Shown here in pieces: positions 33,497 through 41,369 of a DNA stretch of 64,000 nt (its first letter is position 1; every line of letters starts with the position of its first letter). The DNA comes from an uncultured Oscillospiraceae bacterium (lineage in GTDB: Bacteria > Bacillota > Clostridia > Oscillospirales > Oscillospiraceae). The position numbers were made by a program, and so were the translations under genes. The DNA is taken from contig CAKTGM010000007.1 of the NCBI GenBank assembly GCA_934561515.1, positions 1 to 64,000 on the forward strand, given 5' to 3'. A model generated the notes under the pieces. It was not told where the DNA came from, did not search any database, and saw only the letters and a program-made list of their open reading frames with translations.

Positions 33497-34291
33497 TCAG
33501 ATGTGCACGACCTTCAGCTCGCTTGCCTCGAAGAGCCCGAGGCGCTTGCCGACGTTGACATACACCTGCGGGTCGCCGCTCGTGCAGATGATGAACTTGC
33601 CCTTCTTCTGCGGGTTGAGCGCGTTCTGCTCGGCGAGGTAGGCCTTGACGGCGTTCGCCTGCTCGAGCGCGGGGTTGATGAGCTTCATCCCAGGGTAGCA
33701 CTCGCGGAAGTTTTCCTCCACGATGGGATAGTGCGTGCAGCCGAGAATGAGGTTTTCAACCTTTTCGCGCGCAAGGATATTGTCGACCTGCGTGCGGATC
33801 TCGGTGTTGATGTCATGCTGGTTGAAGTCGCCGCGGTCGACAAGCGCCGCGAGCAGGGGAGAACCCTTGCCGACGACCCTGCACTCGGGAGCGTCCTTGT
33901 GGATGAGCTCGGCATACTTGCCGGAGGCGACGGTGAACTCGGTCGCGATCAGGCCGACGCTCGAAAGATGCTCGCGCACGACGTACTTTGCCGCCTCCTC
34001 CACGATGCTGATGATCTTGTAATCAAAGCAGGGGCGCAGACGGTCGGAAAGGGTGGAGATGGTGTTGCAGGCGATGGCGGTGCACTTCACGCCGCTCTCG
34101 CCGAGGAAGCGAAGCATATTGCAGCTCAGATCGAAAATCTGGTCGGAAGTCTTGTTGCCGTAAGGACAGTTGGCGCTGTCACCGAAGTAAATGATGTCTT
34201 CACCGGGCAGGATGCGCTGTAATTCACGCACGACGGTCAGCCCGCCGATGCCGCTGTCCATCACGCCGATGGGGTTGCCTGCGTTCAACAT
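33497..34291 (-). CDS. murI: Glutamate racemase
   Basis: A 264-residue racemase supplying D-glutamate for peptidoglycan. The two catalytic cysteines are Cys75 in ACNT and Cys185 in GCTHYP; the N-terminal GVMDSGIGGLTV and YFGDSANCPYG blocks bind substrate. Length and motifs are those of MurI rather than aspartate racemase. The ATG at 34289-34291 follows AAAGGAGG. Single gene between its own promoter and terminator. Confidence 0.94.
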   Translation of the reverse strand: MLNAGNPIGVMDSGIGGLTVVRELQRILPGEDIIYFGDSANCPYGNKTSDQIFDLSCNMLRFLGESGVKCTAIACNTISTLSDRLRPCFDYKIISIVEEAAKYVVREHLSSVGLIATEFTVASGKYAELIHKDAPECRVVGKGSPLLAALVDRGDFNQHDINTEIRTQVDNILAREKVENLILGCTHYPIVEENFRECYPGMKLINPALEQANAVKAYLAEQNALNPQKKGKFIICTSGDPQVYVNVGKRLGLFEASELKVVHI

Positions 34292-34322
34292 GGTTGAAAG
34301 CCTCCTTTATTTATCTGCGGAT

Positions 34323-34350
34323 ATTGTAACACATGAACAAGGAAATGCAA
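34323..34350 (-). promoter_or_regulatory. Promoter of murI
   Basis: Minus strand TTGCAT (34345-34350), 16-base spacer, TACAAT (34323-34328). Confidence 0.65.
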
Positions 34351-34396
34351 GCAAAATATCAAAATGCTGTTTTTTTGCGAAAAATGTGGAAAAGCA

Positions 34397-34425
34397 TTGC
34401 AATTTTTCATGCGGCTGATTAGAAT
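34397..34425 (+). promoter_or_regulatory. Promoter of the Na/Pi cotransporter gene
   Basis: TTGCAA at 34397-34402, 17-base spacer, TAGAAT at 34420-34425; start expected near 34432. Confidence 0.6.
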
Positions 34426-34442
34426 ACTATCTGGTGAGAGTT

Positions 34443-34475
34443 GGGCATTTCTGCCCTGACGCATTGCAATGCGTC
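34443..34475 (+). promoter_or_regulatory. Two hairpins in the leader of the Na/Pi cotransporter gene
   Basis: GGGCATTTCTGCCC (34443-34456) and the 18-base perfect palindrome GACGCATTGCAATGCGTC (34458-34475) lie just after the predicted transcription start. They could be an operator downstream of the promoter or a structured 5' end that protects the mRNA. No T run follows. Confidence 0.45.
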
Positions 34476-34508
34476 GTGAACGAAGGATGAGAGAGGTTTC
34501 AAAACGAT

Positions 34509-36314
34509 ATGACGATCTTTAACATCATTACCCTCTTCGGCGGCCTTGCGCTGTTCCTCTACGGTATGCGCCTGATGGGCGACGGGCTGAAAAAGGGCTC
34601 CTCCGATGCGTTCAAAAGCGCAATGGAAAAGGTGACGAACAACCCGCTGGTCGGCTTTCTGCTCGGCCTTGGCGTAACGGCGGTCATTCAGAGCTCCACG
34701 GCGACTATCGTGCTCACATCGGGACTTGTCGGCGCGGGGATCTTATCGCTGCACCAGTCCATCGGCGTTATTCTGGGCGCGAACGTCGGTACAACGGTCA
34801 CAGGACAGATCATCCGACTGCTCGACGTGAATGCGTCGGACACATCGCTTCTGAACTTCTTCAAGCCCTCGACGCTGGCACCGCTCGCGTCGATCATCGG
34901 CATCCTCTTCATCATGGCGGTCAAGGGCCGCAAGTCTGACACCGTCGGCTCGATCACGATGGGCTTCGGCATCCTCTTCACGGGTCTTCTCAGCATGACC
35001 GCGGCGGTCAGTCCGCTGTCGGAGTCGGAGACCTTTGCCAATATGTTCTTCCAGCTCTCCGATAAGCCGGTGCTCGGCTTCCTGCTGGGCGCGGGCGTCG
35101 CCTTCCTGCTGCAAAGCTCGTCGGCGACCATCGGTATCCTGCAAGCCATTTCCACGACCGGCGCGCTGACATTTTCCGCCGTCTACGCCATCATTATCGG
35201 CGTCAACATCGGCGACTGCGTGACGACGGCCATCGTCTGCTCCATCGGCTCCGAGGCCGACGCCAAGCGCACGGGCGTGATCCATATCCTCTTCAACATC
35301 ACCGGCTCCATCCTTGTCATTCTGGGGCTGATGGCGCTGCGCGGCTTCGGCGTGCTCGACCCCGTGTGGGACAAGGTGCTCACCTCCGGCGGCATCGCCA
35401 ACGTGCACACGGTGTTCCGCCTTGTTTCGGCCATTGTGCTCCTGCCCGTTTGCAGCCGCTTTGAAAAGCTCTCGCGCAAGCTCGTCAAGGACGATGTGCA
35501 GATCGGCGAGAACGTGGACCACGAGCTGTCGCTGCTCGACGAAAAGTTCTTCACCTCGCCCGCCATCGCCCTTTCCGGCGCGGGCGAAGCCATCACCACC
35601 ATGGCCCGTCTCGCCCGCTCGGGCGTGATGAACGCGATGAACGTGCTCGAAAAGTTCGACCGCCACACGGTCGATATCATCCGCGAGAACGAAGATCACA
35701 TCGACAAGCTCGCCGACCATGTGGACAACTATCTCATCCGCCTGTCTCCGCACGTGCCGACGGGCCATTCGAACGACCTGCTCAACTACTATATCCAGTG
35801 CTTCGGCGAGTTTGAGCGCATCGGCGACCATGCCGTGAACCTGACGGAGAACGCGCAGGAGTTCATCGACCGCAACGCGAGCCTTTCTCCCGTTGCCCGC
35901 CAGGAGCTCGTCGTGCTCACGGAAGCCCTCGGCGAGATCCTCGACTACACCTACAGCGCCTTCGGCGCGACGGACTACGAGGCCGCGCGCAAGATCGAGC
36001 CGGTGGAGGAGGTCGTGGACGACCTTGTCGCCACGCTGCGCACCAACCACATCCATCGCGTGCGCGACGGGCGCTGCACCATCTATGCAGGCCTCACCTT
36101 CCTCGATATCCTCGTCAATGTGGAGCGCATCGCCGACCAGTGCTCGAACGTGGGCGTTTTTACGCTTTCCATGTCCGATAAGCACATCATGAACAACCAC
36201 CACGACTATATCCACGAGCTGCATCAGGGCAAGGACCCGGTGTTCAACCACGCCTATCAGGAGACGCACGACAAATATTTCGGCGAGCTCGAGCGCATCA
36301 AGAACGGGCAGTAA
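34509..36314 (+). CDS. Na/Pi cotransporter family protein with PhoU-like domains
   Basis: A 601-residue protein. The N-terminal half (about 1-310) has two inverted Na/Pi-cotransport repeats, each with the QSS signature (AVIQSSTATIVLTSG near 58-72 and FLLQSSSATIGIL near 200-212). The C-terminal half (about 340-590) is cytoplasmic with two PhoU-like helical repeats (RIGDHAVNLTENA, RIADQCSNVGVF). Bacterial members import phosphate with Na+; PhoU domains may tune this. It would fit the Na+-type V-ATPase of this organism, which can maintain the Na+ gradient. Monocistronic. Confidence 0.9.
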   Translation: MTIFNIITLFGGLALFLYGMRLMGDGLKKGSSDAFKSAMEKVTNNPLVGFLLGLGVTAVIQSSTATIVLTSGLVGAGILSLHQSIGVILGANVGTTVTGQIIRLLDVNASDTSLLNFFKPSTLAPLASIIGILFIMAVKGRKSDTVGSITMGFGILFTGLLSMTAAVSPLSESETFANMFFQLSDKPVLGFLLGAGVAFLLQSSSATIGILQAISTTGALTFSAVYAIIIGVNIGDCVTTAIVCSIGSEADAKRTGVIHILFNITGSILVILGLMALRGFGVLDPVWDKVLTSGGIANVHTVFRLVSAIVLLPVCSRFEKLSRKLVKDDVQIGENVDHELSLLDEKFFTSPAIALSGAGEAITTMARLARSGVMNAMNVLEKFDRHTVDIIRENEDHIDKLADHVDNYLIRLSPHVPTGHSNDLLNYYIQCFGEFERIGDHAVNLTENAQEFIDRNASLSPVARQELVVLTEALGEILDYTYSAFGATDYEAARKIEPVEEVVDDLVATLRTNHIHRVRDGRCTIYAGLTFLDILVNVERIADQCSNVGVFTLSMSDKHIMNNHHDYIHELHQGKDPVFNHAYQETHDKYFGELERIKNGQ

Positions 36315-36320
36315 AAAAGC

Positions 36321-36359
36321 GAAAGAGGGGGCTTCCCGCCGGGAAGCACCCTCTTTTTT
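36321..36359 (+). terminator. Intrinsic terminator after the Na/Pi cotransporter
   Basis: Hairpin with stems AAAGAGGG and GCTTCCC pairing to GGGAAGC and CCTCTTT around a small bulge, then six T. Confidence 0.8.
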
Positions 36360-36380
36360 GCGCCTGCGGCGAAGCGCGCA

Positions 36381-36409
36381 TTGCATTTGCGCGTCCCTTT
36401 TGCTATAAT
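36381..36409 (+). promoter_or_regulatory. Promoter of the xdhC-yqeC-yqeB operon
   Basis: TTGCAT at 36381-36386, 17-base spacer, TATAAT at 36404-36409; 42 bases before the first ATG. Confidence 0.7.
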
Positions 36410-36450
36410 CAGGCCAAAGCGTGATACTTTTGAAAGGATAGTGACAGCGA

Positions 36451-37446
36451 ATGAAGAAGCTGCTCGATGCGATGCTTGCCGCGCTCGCGCGCGGCGAGCG
36501 CGCGGCGCTTTGCAGCGTGCTCGCCTCCTCCGGCTCCGCGCCGCGCGGCGCGGGCGCGAAGATGGCGGTTTTTGAAGACGGGAGCACGCGCGGCACCATC
36601 GGCGGCGGTGCGGTGGAGCAATTGTGCACGCAGCGTGCGCTCGAGGCGATGAAAAGCGGCGAAAACGAGCTTGCCTCCTACGAGCTGCACCCGAATGACG
36701 TCAGCGACATCGGCATGATCTGCGGCGGGCGGGTGACGGTGTACTTCCAGCTTTTTTCCCCGCAGGCAGCGGCGGATATCGCCGTGCTGCGGCGCTGGCG
36801 CGAAAAGCTCGATGAGAGCATCGACCTCTGGCTGCTGCTCGCGCTCGAGGGCGAGCGCGTCAGGGAGTTCCGCGTGCTCACGCGCGGGGAAATTCCGCAG
36901 GAGCGGCGGGAGGACTTTACGACCCGCGCGCTCTGGCGCGACGGGCTTTACATCGAGCCGCTCGCTCGCGCGGGAAGAGTCTACATCTTCGGCGGCGGAC
37001 ACGTCGGCTGCGCGCTCGTACCGGTGCTCGCGTCGGTGGGCTTTCGCGTGACGATGTACGACGACCGCGCGGCGCTTGCAAAGCCTGAGCGCTATCCGAG
37101 CGCCGATGCGGTCATCTGCGGCAGCTTTGCGGATATTTTCGCGCGGGTTCAGCTCACGGCGGACGACTACGCCGTCGTGATGACGCCGGGCCATCAGGCG
37201 GACTATGAGATATTGACACAGGTGCTCAGGAGCGAAGCGACCTACATCGGCTGCATCGGCAGCCGCGGCAAGGTTGCCAAAACGCGCGAGCGCCTGCTTT
37301 CAGACGGCTTTGACGAGCGGGAGATCGCGCGCATCCATGCGCCCATCGGCCTTCCCATCCTCGCCGAAACGCCCGAGGAGATCGCCGTCAGCGTGGCGGC
37401 GGAGATGATCGAGCACCGCGCCCGCCGTGCGGGCGTAAAGAAATGA
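36451..37446 (+). CDS. XdhC family protein (molybdenum hydroxylase maturation)
   Basis: A 331-residue XdhC/CoxI family protein. The N-terminal domain (about 10-75) has ALCSVLASSGSAPRGAGAKM and GTIGGGAVEQ; the C-terminal Rossmann domain (about 180-325) starts at VYIFGGGHVG and includes YIGCIGSRGK. XdhC proteins bind molybdenum cofactor and help insert or sulfurate it in xanthine-dehydrogenase-type enzymes. It is cotranscribed with yqeC and yqeB, which points to the selenium-dependent class of these hydroxylases. No hydroxylase structural gene is in the window. Confidence 0.9.
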   Translation: MKKLLDAMLAALARGERAALCSVLASSGSAPRGAGAKMAVFEDGSTRGTIGGGAVEQLCTQRALEAMKSGENELASYELHPNDVSDIGMICGGRVTVYFQLFSPQAAADIAVLRRWREKLDESIDLWLLLALEGERVREFRVLTRGEIPQERREDFTTRALWRDGLYIEPLARAGRVYIFGGGHVGCALVPVLASVGFRVTMYDDRAALAKPERYPSADAVICGSFADIFARVQLTADDYAVVMTPGHQADYEILTQVLRSEATYIGCIGSRGKVAKTRERLLSDGFDEREIARIHAPIGLPILAETPEEIAVSVAAEMIEHRARRAGVKK

Positions 37447-37456
37447 GGCGAAAAAG

Positions 37457-38128
37457 ATGAAGATCGCAGCGCTCCTTCAGATCGGCCGCGGCGTGACCGC
37501 CATCATCGGCGGCGGCGGAAAGACAACGCTCATGGAGGTGCTCGCGGAAGAGCTTTCCCAAAAGGGCAGCGTCATCCTGACAACAACAACGCATATCCGC
37601 CGCCCGGCACAATATGAAACGCTGACGGGCGCGGACGAAGCGTTGGTTTCCGCGGCGCTCTCCCGCTCGCGCATCGTCTGCGTCGGCGAAGCGGCGGAGG
37701 AGGGCAAGCTCCGCGCGCCGCAGCTGTCGATCGAAGCGCTCGCGCGCCTTGCGGACTTTGTACTGGTGGAGGCGGACGGGTCAAAGGGTCTGCCGCTCAA
37801 GGCGCATGAAGCGCACGAGCCGGTCATCCCACCGTGCGCGCAGCGCGTTGTCGCGGTCGCGGGCATTGACGGCGTTGGAAGACCGATCGGAGAAGTCTGC
37901 CACCGCAGCGCGCGCTACGCGCAGCTCGCGCTCGCGGACGAGAAATCGGCCGTCACGCCGGAGCTTGCCGCACGCGTTCTCCGCGCCGAGGGCGGATTCG
38001 ACCGCGTTTACATCAACAAGGTCGAATCCGCCGCCGCTTACGAGGCGGCGCAGGCCATGGCAAAGGAGCTTTCCTGCCCGGTCGTCGCGGGCAGTCTTCA
38101 TCAGGGGGTGTATGTATGCTTGCACTGA
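37457..38128 (+). CDS. yqeC: Selenium-dependent molybdenum hydroxylase accessory protein YqeC
   Basis: A 223-residue P-loop protein. GGGGKTT at 18-24 is the nucleotide site, followed by TTTTHIRRP and the VEADGSKGLPLKAH block at about 105-118, both typical of YqeC. The family is found with XdhC, YqeB and selD in genomes that make selenium-dependent molybdenum hydroxylases. Its exact reaction is unknown. It overlaps yqeB by 13 bases. Confidence 0.88.
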   Translation: MKIAALLQIGRGVTAIIGGGGKTTLMEVLAEELSQKGSVILTTTTHIRRPAQYETLTGADEALVSAALSRSRIVCVGEAAEEGKLRAPQLSIEALARLADFVLVEADGSKGLPLKAHEAHEPVIPPCAQRVVAVAGIDGVGRPIGEVCHRSARYAQLALADEKSAVTPELAARVLRAEGGFDRVYINKVESAAAYEAAQAMAKELSCPVVAGSLHQGVYVCLH

Positions 38129-38916
38129 TTCGCGGCGCGGGAGACATCGCAAGCGGCGCGGCCATGAGGCTGTGGCGCTGCGGCATCGACATAGTGATGA
38201 CCGATCTGGAGCGGCCCACGACCATCCGCCGCACGGTGGCCTTTTCCGATGCCATCGTCCACGGGGAAACGACCGTCGAGGGGCTGCGCGCCGTGCGCGC
38301 AGAGGACGCGGCGCAGGCAAGAAAGCTCTTGGGCGAGGGAGTCATCCCCGTTCTGGCAGACCCCGCCTGCCGCTGCCGCGAGGAGCTCGCGCCCGACGCG
38401 CTCGTGGACGCGATTTTAGCAAAGCGCAACCTCGGCACGCGCCGTTCGGACGCGCCCATCGTTGTGGGCGTCGGCCCCGGCTTTACGGCGGGGGAGGACT
38501 GCCACGCGGTCGTGGAGACGATGCGCGGCCATACGCTCGGGCGCGTCATCTACTCGGGCAGCGCGATTGCGAATACGAATATCCCCGGTCTCATCGGCGG
38601 CTTTGCGGGCGAGCGCGTGCTGCGCGCGCCCTGCGCCGGCGTGTTTACCGCCGTGCACCGCATCGGCGACACGGTGGAGGAGGGCGAGACCATCGGCTTT
38701 GTCGAGGGCGTGCCGATGAAGTGCACCATCGGCGGCGTGCTGCGCGGCGTGCTGGACGACGGCGTGCGCGTCCAAAAGGGCATGAAGTCCGGCGACGTTG
38801 ACCCGCGCGGCAAGGCGGAATACTGCACGACGGTCTCGGACAAGGCGCTCGCCGTCGGCGGGGGCGTTGTCGAGGCGGTGCTGTATCTGCGCGCCAAGGC
38901 ACAGGGAAGAAGATAA
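38116..38916 (+). CDS. yqeB: Selenium-dependent molybdenum hydroxylase system protein YqeB (EF2563 family)
   Basis: A 266-residue protein with an N-terminal Rossmann-like start (IRGAGDIASGAAMRLWR, residues 4-20), VGVGPGFTAGEDCHAVVET near 116-134, and a C-terminal lipoyl/biotinyl-like beta hammerhead (GDTVEEGETIG, KCTIGGVLRG). The ATG at 38116 follows AGGGGGTG within the end of yqeC. Together with XdhC and YqeC it completes the maturation set; function is otherwise undefined. Confidence 0.88.
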   Translation: MLALIRGAGDIASGAAMRLWRCGIDIVMTDLERPTTIRRTVAFSDAIVHGETTVEGLRAVRAEDAAQARKLLGEGVIPVLADPACRCREELAPDALVDAILAKRNLGTRRSDAPIVVGVGPGFTAGEDCHAVVETMRGHTLGRVIYSGSAIANTNIPGLIGGFAGERVLRAPCAGVFTAVHRIGDTVEEGETIGFVEGVPMKCTIGGVLRGVLDDGVRVQKGMKSGDVDPRGKAEYCTTVSDKALAVGGGVVEAVLYLRAKAQGRR

Positions 38917-38940
38917 GAGATTCCGCTCAATTCGGAAAAG

Positions 38941-38976
38941 AAAACGCTGAACGGGCAAAGCCCGTTCAGCGTTTTT
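38941..38976. terminator. Bidirectional intrinsic terminator
   Basis: 16-bp perfect stem (38941-38956 with 38960-38975), three-base loop, A and T runs on both sides, between convergent genes. Confidence 0.88.
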
Positions 38977-38977
38977 C

Positions 38978-39928
38978 TTATTCGTGCTTGTAGACGCGGC
39001 GATTGTCGAGGGCGAAGATGCGCTGGCTGAATTCGCCGCTTTTCAGCGGCGCGAGCGCCTCGCGGTAGATCTCCATGCGGCTGTCGATCTGGTCGATGAG
39101 GGAGAGAAGCTCCGCCTCCGCGCACTGGGGCAGCACGGCCGCGCCGAACTCCGGCTCGCCGTGGTGGGAGAGCAGCAGGTGCTGCAAAAGAACGCTCTTT
39201 TCCTCCGGGATGGCGAGCGATTCGGCGACCTCGGCGACCTCCTGCGCGCCCATGACGAGGTGGCCGAGAAGCTGGCCGCGCGTGGAGTAATCCGTCACAA
39301 GGCCAAGGTCGGAGAAGGTGAACTCCCGCTCCTTGCCGAAGTCGTGCAGCAGCGTGCCTGCGAGCAGCAGGCTGCGGTCCACGGTGTCCGCATACTGCGC
39401 GGCGAGGAAATCAGCAAGGCGCAGCATATTGCAGGTGTGCATCAGAAGGCCGGAGAGGAAGCTGTGGTGCACGCTCTTGGCGGCGGGAATGGTGCGGAAG
39501 GCGTCCTCATGGCGGCGCAGCATCTCCTCGCACACGGCGCGGTAGTCCGCGTCCTCAAGAGAAGATACAAGGCGCGTGATGTCGGCATAAGCGCCCGCGC
39601 GGTCGATGGGCGCGACGCGCACAAGGCGCGAAACGTCCACATGGTCGTCCTCGGAAGCGAGGCGAAGCTTGTCGACCGTGATCTGAAGCGCGCCGCGATA
39701 GTCTGACACGCTGCCGCGGACTTTGATGACCTTGCCCGCGTCGCGCTCGCCGATGGGGCCGCTGTAGTCCCAGACCTTTGCCTCGATCGTGCCGCTCTCG
39801 TCGGCGAGCACGGCGGTCAGGAACGGCTTGCCGCTCACCGTCACCTTGGGGAAGGCGGATTTGAGCAGATAAAAGCCCTCGATGTCAATGCCGCGCGCCA
39901 TGCGCGCGATGGGCAGATCGTATTCCAT
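38978..39928 (-). CDS. yhaM: 3'-5' exoribonuclease, YhaM-like (OB fold + HD domain)
   Basis: A 316-residue protein. Residues 15-95 form an OB-fold nucleic-acid-binding domain (LLKSAFPKVTVSGKPFLTAVLADESG... ). The HD phosphohydrolase domain spans about 160-290: HHSFLSGLLMHTCNML, TLLHDFGKEREF (HD pair) and LLSHHGEPEFG. This arrangement is that of Bacillus YhaM, a 3'-5' exonuclease of RNA and ssDNA. The ATG at 39926-39928 follows AAAAGAGGATATC. A TATAAT (minus, 39990-39995) marks the likely promoter; a GC hairpin (39943-39967) lies in its leader. Confidence 0.85.
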   Translation of the reverse strand: MEYDLPIARMARGIDIEGFYLLKSAFPKVTVSGKPFLTAVLADESGTIEAKVWDYSGPIGERDAGKVIKVRGSVSDYRGALQITVDKLRLASEDDHVDVSRLVRVAPIDRAGAYADITRLVSSLEDADYRAVCEEMLRRHEDAFRTIPAAKSVHHSFLSGLLMHTCNMLRLADFLAAQYADTVDRSLLLAGTLLHDFGKEREFTFSDLGLVTDYSTRGQLLGHLVMGAQEVAEVAESLAIPEEKSVLLQHLLLSHHGEPEFGAAVLPQCAEAELLSLIDQIDSRMEIYREALAPLKSGEFSQRIFALDNRRVYKHE

Positions 39929-40025
39929 CGTGATATCCTCTTTTCTGCCCGCCTTTGGCGGCGGGCGGTTCTTTTGATCTCAAATTTACATTATAGCACA
40001 CTTGCCGGCGGCGCGCACGCATTTT

Positions 40026-41261
40026 TCACGCTTTTTCCGCACGCTCGAGCCAGCCCTTCCCCTCGGTAAAGCGCGCGACGAGGAACGACACGACATAGTC
40101 GCCCGCTGCGTTGATCATCGTTGCAGGCGGGTCGACGAGGTTGCCGATCGTGACGGCGATGGGGTAGGCGATGGCCATCTGCGCGGGGAAAAAGAGCGAG
40201 CAGATGATGTATTCGCCGATGTAGCCGCCGCCGGGGATGCCGCTCATGGCGACCGAGCTGAACACCGCAACGAGCAGGATCTTGGCGATGAGTCCCGCGC
40301 CCTCAAAGGGGATGCCGAACACGCCGAAGAGGAACGAGATCTTCAGCACGCAGCTGAAGCACGAGCCGTCCATGTGCATCGTTGCGCCCAGCGGCAGGAC
40401 AAGGTCGGAAATGTCGCGCGGGACGCCGCTGCGCTCGGCGGCCTCGAGATTTGCAGGAATGCTTGCAACGGACGAGCAGGTGCCGAGCGCCGTAAGGGCG
40501 GGCGGCAGAATGTTTCGGCGCATGACGGCAACGCCCGCCCTTCCCCCGCCAATGCGCGCGTAGAGCGGGAAGGCGATGAGCGCATAGATGAGGCAGATGG
40601 GGTAGTAAAGGAGCAGGGCACGGCCGTAGGAGGCGGTGATCTGCGCGCCGTAGGAGGCGACAAGGGAAGCAAAGAAGCCGAAAAACGCGGCGGGGGCATA
40701 GTAGGAGATGAGCGAGACGAGCTTTAGAAGGCAATTCGTCATATCCTGCAAGACCTTCGCCGTCAGGCATTCCGCCCCGCCGCTTAAGTTGACGGCAAAG
40801 CCGAAGAGAACGGAGAAGACGATCAGCGGCAGCATCGCGCGGCGCGACAAAAGCGCGGCGAAATCCTCAACCGTGAAGAAGTTGACGAGCAGCTCCGCAA
40901 TGCCCGCCTGCGCGTCGACCGTGCCCGCCGCCGCGTCGGTCCACGGCGCGCTGACGGGGGGATACAGGCGCACGGCAAGGAGCATGATCGCCGCGGCGAT
41001 CAGCCCCGTGACAATAAAGACGAGGAGCGTCGTGCCCATGATCTTTCCCGCGCGCCTGGGGCTTTTCATGCAGGCGATGGAGCCTGCGAGCGAGCAGAAC
41101 ACGAGCGGCACGACGATGCAGAACATGAGGTTGATGAAGATGGCGCCGAGCGGCGCGAGACTTGCCGCCCCCGGCCACAGCGCGCCGAGAAGACAGCCGA
41201 GCACGATCGAGAGCAGCATCGCGCTGAGAAATCCGTAGGTACGGAAAAACGAACGAGACAT
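40026..41261 (-). CDS. Dicarboxylate/amino acid:cation symporter (DAACS family)
   Basis: A 411-residue membrane carrier of the glutamate/aspartate/dicarboxylate:cation symporter family. Helices 1-6 are followed by the serine-rich reentrant loop (GTCSSVASIPANLEAAE) and the substrate/cation sites PLGATMHMDGS and MSGIPGGGYIGEYI near 275-345. The typical TLP of SSxxTLP is replaced by SIP. The ATG at 41259-41261 follows GGGAGG; the longer open frame upstream crosses the terminator and is not used. Substrate may be an acidic or neutral amino acid; not resolvable by eye. Confidence 0.88.
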   Translation of the reverse strand: MSRSFFRTYGFLSAMLLSIVLGCLLGALWPGAASLAPLGAIFINLMFCIVVPLVFCSLAGSIACMKSPRRAGKIMGTTLLVFIVTGLIAAAIMLLAVRLYPPVSAPWTDAAAGTVDAQAGIAELLVNFFTVEDFAALLSRRAMLPLIVFSVLFGFAVNLSGGAECLTAKVLQDMTNCLLKLVSLISYYAPAAFFGFFASLVASYGAQITASYGRALLLYYPICLIYALIAFPLYARIGGGRAGVAVMRRNILPPALTALGTCSSVASIPANLEAAERSGVPRDISDLVLPLGATMHMDGSCFSCVLKISFLFGVFGIPFEGAGLIAKILLVAVFSSVAMSGIPGGGYIGEYIICSLFFPAQMAIAYPIAVTIGNLVDPPATMINAAGDYVVSFLVARFTEGKGWLERAEKA

Positions 41262-41332
41262 AGAATTCCTCCCTTGAAAAATTGCGTTCAACACAATATA
41301 GCGGGAGGACTTGGACAATATTCGACCGCGAG

Positions 41333-41363
41333 AAAGAGGCGCGGCCACAGGCCGCGCCTCTTT
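41333..41363 (-). terminator. Terminator after the ABC exporter operon
   Basis: 14-bp perfect stem (41333-41346 with 41350-41363), three-base loop, T and A runs on both sides; it ends the marR-ABC-ABC operon and insulates the symporter gene. Confidence 0.85.
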
Positions 41364-41369
41364 TTGCGT

